The translations under genes were made by a program, and so were the position numbers. From Candidatus Omnitrophota bacterium (lineage in GTDB: Bacteria > Omnitrophota > Gorgyraeia > Gorgyraeales > Gorgyraeaceae): a DNA stretch of 17,264 bases. The notes under the pieces were generated by a model. The model saw only the letters and a list, made by a program, of their open reading frames with translations, did not search any database and was not told where the DNA came from. The stretch is from contig JAGVFL010000100.1 of the NCBI GenBank assembly GCA_020057645.1, positions 1 through 17,264 on the forward strand, in the 5' to 3' direction. Shown one piece after another: positions 14,654 through 17,264 of the stretch. Each line of letters starts with the position of its first letter. Positions within the stretch are counted from its first letter, which is position 1.

Positions 14654-16420
14654 ATGAATATTGCAAAATCACTAAAAAAAATCATATCATTACTATTAGC
14701 CTTAGTTTTTATATCCACAAATACAGCTTATTCTTTAGAAAGAACATTAAGAATTCCGCTGCAGCAAGATAAAGAAAGACTAGCAGCAACATGTTATCAA
14801 ATTATTTCTCGATATCCTAATCTGGGACGCATTGCGCCGGCGACAAAAGAAAGAGATGAAAACCGCAGGTTTCGCTATGTAGTGCTTGGCACAGGCATAC
14901 AGGGAGCCAGCGTGGCTTATGACCTGGCAAATCAAGATGATACCATGGAAATTATACTTGTGGATAAAGATATTGAGCGCGCTGAAAAATTAGCAGAGGC
15001 CTTGCGACTCATATTTAAAAACAAGATTATTACAGTATTGCAAGCTGATTTATCCGATGCCGATGCGCTTAGGGGATTATTTCAAAAATCAGATGTTGTT
15101 ATAGGCGCGGCGCATTATGCCCTGAATGCTGAATTAGCCAGGGTTGCGGCAGAGACAGGCGCGCATTTTGTAGATATGGGAGGAAATACAGAAGTTGTCT
15201 TGAAAGAGCTTGCTTACGCGGATACAGCGATAACAAATGGCGCCAGTATTATTCCTGATATGGGTTTAGCGCCTGGTTTAGGAGGCCTTCTGGCATTAGA
15301 TGGCATCCATGAGATGGATATTGTTAATGATGTAAAGATACGCGTTGGCGGCCTTCCTTCAACTGGTTCCAAGGCCTTTAATAATCCATTGCGCTATATG
15401 CTTGTTTTTAATATATTTGGCCTTATTAATGAATATATGGGAGAGGCATTGGTTATTAGGGATGGCAAGGTTGTTGCTATTCCTACATTCAGCGAGCGCG
15501 AATCTTTTGAAATAAACGGGAAACAGTATGAAGCATTTCCTACATCCGGAGGCACATCTACGCTAACATCTACGCTAACGAGCGGAGAATTCCGCGGGAA
15601 AGTAAAGAACCTGGACTATATGACAATACGCTATCCCGGGCACGCGGAAATTATCAAGGCATTTATAGAAATGGGGTTTTTTGACGAGACCAAAGTCAGT
15701 CTTATAAATAAAGAAGCCAGTCCTTCTGAATTTTTTAGCAGACTGGCTAAAGATAGAAATAAAGAGGATTTGTTTAATAAAGAGAATATCCGGAAAACCA
15801 TGGAGTACTTGAGTATTTTAAGCAATGATCCGATACAGTTTAGCGAGACAAGCATATCTCCTCGCCAGTTTTTTGCCAAATTAGCAGAGAAGGCATTGGA
15901 TTTTCCGGGCGAAAAAGATAATGTGATAATTTCTGTCAGCGTGTCCGGAGAGAAAGATGGGAAGCCAAAGACCATAGAATATTATTATGACTCGTCCATG
16001 GCCGGCGCATATGGCAGTCGGTTTTCAGAAATGGCGCGCACAACAGGTTTTCCTGTATCTACAACAGCTCTAATGCTGGCGCGGGGCCAGATTAAATATG
16101 TAGGCGCCAGTGGGCCAGAACATTTTGTTCCTACAGGACTGCTTATAGAAGAACTTAGAAAAAAAGGGGTAGGTATTGATAAGCGTGTTATAGATGGGGC
16201 ATCGGTTCAGAAACTTGTCAACAATGAACCATTTAATCCTGCGAAAGATATATCCGATCAGAAGTTAATAGAGAACCATGGGGTTTTGGTCAGAGACGAA
16301 AACGGGTATTCTTGGGTCAAGCGCGAAAACAGCGATTCACTTAAGTCAATGCACATTATCGGTTCTTTGTATAAAATAACAGATCCAAAGAGCGCTCTTA
16401 TTATTAAATCATCATTATAA
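14654..16420 (+). CDS. Saccharopine/lysine 6-dehydrogenase-family oxidoreductase with secretion-type leader and LRIPL motif
   Basis: The N-terminus (1-27) has KSLKK, a hydrophobic core (about 10-22) and an AYS end consistent with signal peptidase I cleavage, then LRIPL (32-36). A Rossmann domain follows (residues 72-84, GTGIQG at 79-84), then 'VDMGGNTEVV', 'PDMGLAPGLGGLLALDG', 'IRVGGLPSTG', 'TSGGTSTL' and 'LDYMTIRYPGH'. The last blocks resemble saccharopine dehydrogenase/lysine 6-dehydrogenase proteins, as does 'ARTTGFPVS...GPEHFVPTGL' further on. The substrate is not known. At 588 residues it is longer than the roughly 380-450 usual for the family, owing to the leader, an insertion (about 360-405) and a C-terminal extension. 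Residues 301-308 (TSTLTSTL) are encoded by a perfect 12-bp tandem duplication. ATG 14654 lacks a Shine-Dalgarno sequence. Export of such an NAD(P) enzyme would be odd; the leader could instead anchor it. Confidence 0.82.
   Translation: MNIAKSLKKIISLLLALVFISTNTAYSLERTLRIPLQQDKERLAATCYQIISRYPNLGRIAPATKERDENRRFRYVVLGTGIQGASVAYDLANQDDTMEIILVDKDIERAEKLAEALRLIFKNKIITVLQADLSDADALRGLFQKSDVVIGAAHYALNAELARVAAETGAHFVDMGGNTEVVLKELAYADTAITNGASIIPDMGLAPGLGGLLALDGIHEMDIVNDVKIRVGGLPSTGSKAFNNPLRYMLVFNIFGLINEYMGEALVIRDGKVVAIPTFSERESFEINGKQYEAFPTSGGTSTLTSTLTSGEFRGKVKNLDYMTIRYPGHAEIIKAFIEMGFFDETKVSLINKEASPSEFFSRLAKDRNKEDLFNKENIRKTMEYLSILSNDPIQFSETSISPRQFFAKLAEKALDFPGEKDNVIISVSVSGEKDGKPKTIEYYYDSSMAGAYGSRFSEMARTTGFPVSTTALMLARGQIKYVGASGPEHFVPTGLLIEELRKKGVGIDKRVIDGASVQKLVNNEPFNPAKDISDQKLIENHGVLVRDENGYSWVKRENSDSLKSMHIIGSLYKITDPKSALIIKSSL
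15554..15577 (+). repeat. Perfect 12-bp tandem duplication inside the dehydrogenase gene
   Basis: The unit ACATCTACGCTA occurs twice head to tail and encodes Thr-Ser-Thr-Leu twice (residues 301-308). The repeat is exact at the DNA level and in frame, so it is probably recent. It lies directly after 'TSGG', where family members normally have a single TSTL before the 'KNLDYxTIRYPGH' block. Confidence 0.9.
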
Positions 16421-16458
16421 TCTTAACATTTAAAACAATGCCTTTTTTAAAAAAGTTC

Positions 16459-16487
16459 TTGACAGGTTTTGGGCGCTATGGTATAAA
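16459..16487 (+). promoter_or_regulatory. Promoter P1 upstream of the 16S rRNA gene
   Basis: TTGACA (16459-16464), a 17-bp spacer and TATAAA (16482-16487) form a near-consensus sigma70-type promoter. The A/T-rich run at 16443-16455 just upstream (T6 then A6) resembles an UP element. It follows the dehydrogenase stop and points towards the 16S gene. Strength and use are inferred from sequence only. Confidence 0.8.
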
Positions 16488-16530
16488 GTTATTCACCATT
16501 TGAGCAAGTTGTTCATTTGAAAATTTCCTC

Positions 16531-16559
16531 TTGACTACCGGGTTTTCGTGTGGTAAACT
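16531..16559 (+). promoter_or_regulatory. Promoter P2 upstream of the 16S rRNA gene
   Basis: TTGACT (16531-16536), a 17-bp spacer and TAAACT (16554-16559) form a second promoter in tandem, 72 bp downstream of P1. The spacers of P1 and P2 share G/T-rich composition and a TGGTA just before or in the -10 region. Tandem promoters are usual for rRNA operons. Confidence 0.65.
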
Positions 16560-16598
16560 TTTAGTTCCTTAAAAGAGGTTAATTTATTGAATAGGTTT

Positions 16599-16631
16599 CC
16601 TTGATAATATAGTTAAAAATTATTATTAAGG
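16599..16631 (+). other. Leader stem-loop upstream of the terminator
   Basis: CCTTGATAATA (16599-16609) pairs with TATTATTAAGG (16621-16631) with one G-U pair and an 11-nt loop, extendable by about three weak pairs. It lies between P2 and the intrinsic terminator and would occlude a GGGAGG sequence in its 3' side. Its role is unknown; it could be part of an attenuator or of a small RNA. Confidence 0.55.
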
Positions 16632-16640
16632 GAGGATGTG

Positions 16641-16671
16641 AAAAAAGGCATCGTCTCGGTGCCTTTTTTTA
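16641..16671 (+). terminator. Intrinsic terminator between the promoters and 16S
   Basis: The stem GGCATCG/CGGTGCC (16647-16653 and 16657-16663, loop TCT, one G-U pair) extends by A-T pairs to about 13 bp and is followed by a run of seven T. This is a textbook Rho-independent terminator read on the + strand. It lies downstream of P1/P2 but upstream of 16S, which is unusual for an rRNA leader. It either ends a short RNA of about 100-180 nt or must be read through. Confidence 0.75.
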
Positions 16672-16680
16672 TTTTCTTTT

Positions 16681-16693
16681 TGTTCTTTCTAAA
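16681..16693 (+). promoter_or_regulatory. Possible boxA antitermination site
   Basis: TGTTCTTTCTAAA matches 9 of 13 positions of the rRNA boxA TGCTCTTTAACAA, including the TGYTCTTT core. It is about 38 nt before the inferred 16S 5' end. BoxA RNA recruits NusB-S10 to form rRNA antitermination complexes with NusA. The match is short, so this is tentative. Confidence 0.4.
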
Positions 16694-16731
16694 TTAAATA
16701 GCCAAACTAACGGGTTCGAGTTATGTTAATT

Positions 16732-17264
<533 letters not shown>

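Noticed and set aside
16638..16697. 19-codon leader peptide from GTG 16638 (MKKGIVSVPFFIFFLFFLN)
   Set aside because: The spacing from GGAGG is only 2 nt, and the hydrophobic look is explained by the terminator stem and its T-run.

Overview
The window looks like a chromosomal housekeeping segment from a bacterium of candidate phylum Omnitrophota (formerly OP3) or a close relative in the PVC group. The partial 16S rRNA at 16732-17264 opens with a PVC-like 5' region. At 17101-17118 it reads ACTCCTACGGGAGGCTGC, the variant that to my knowledge is targeted by probe EUB338-IV and is typical of OP3/Lentisphaerae. The last protein gene also carries a signal-like leader followed by LRIPL, a pattern I associate with Omnitrophota proteins. 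This placement is inference, because no database search was possible. All genes are on the + strand.

Layout. (1) 1-3857: translation/transcription block rimP (5' end cut by the window), nusA, infB; nusA and infB overlap by 4 nt. (2) 3858-6290: palindromic repeat, then trpS, scpA, scpB. (3) 6265-10274: aromatic amino acid cluster pheA (chorismate mutase/prephenate dehydratase), hisC-type aminotransferase, aroF (DAHP synthase) and tyrA (prephenate dehydrogenase), tightly packed or overlapping. (4) 10274-13330: plsC, ispH and rpsA, a known neighbourhood that usually also includes cmk. (5) 13336-14628: a second copy of the palindromic repeat, then tyrS. (6) 14654-16420: a saccharopine/lysine dehydrogenase-like protein with an apparent secretion leader. 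(7) 16421-17264: two tandem sigma70-type promoters, a leader with a hairpin, an intrinsic terminator, a boxA-like site and the start of 16S rRNA.

How it fits together. From rimP to tyrS I see no strong promoter or intrinsic terminator, so a very long co-directional transcript is plausible. It would link translation (RimP, IF2, S1, TrpRS, TyrRS), NusA, chromosome condensation (ScpAB), aromatic amino acid synthesis, phospholipid synthesis (PlsC) and isoprenoid synthesis (IspH). The aromatic pathway lies between the synthetases that charge tRNAs with its products Trp and Tyr.

The most notable non-coding signal is that all four gaps above 25 nt between protein genes (rimP-nusA, infB-trpS, plsC-ispH, rpsA-tyrS) hold nested palindromic repeats of just two families. 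Family A occurs only upstream of trpS and tyrS. Family B occurs at rimP-nusA and, in inverted orientation, at plsC-ispH; in both places the upstream stop codon lies in the repeat. These may be dispersed REP/MITE-like elements, regulatory RNA structures, or both. Other points of interest are a probable [4Fe-4S] TrpRS, an apparently exported NAD(P)-type enzyme with a fresh 12-bp duplication in a conserved loop, and a promoter-terminator pair ahead of the 16S gene.
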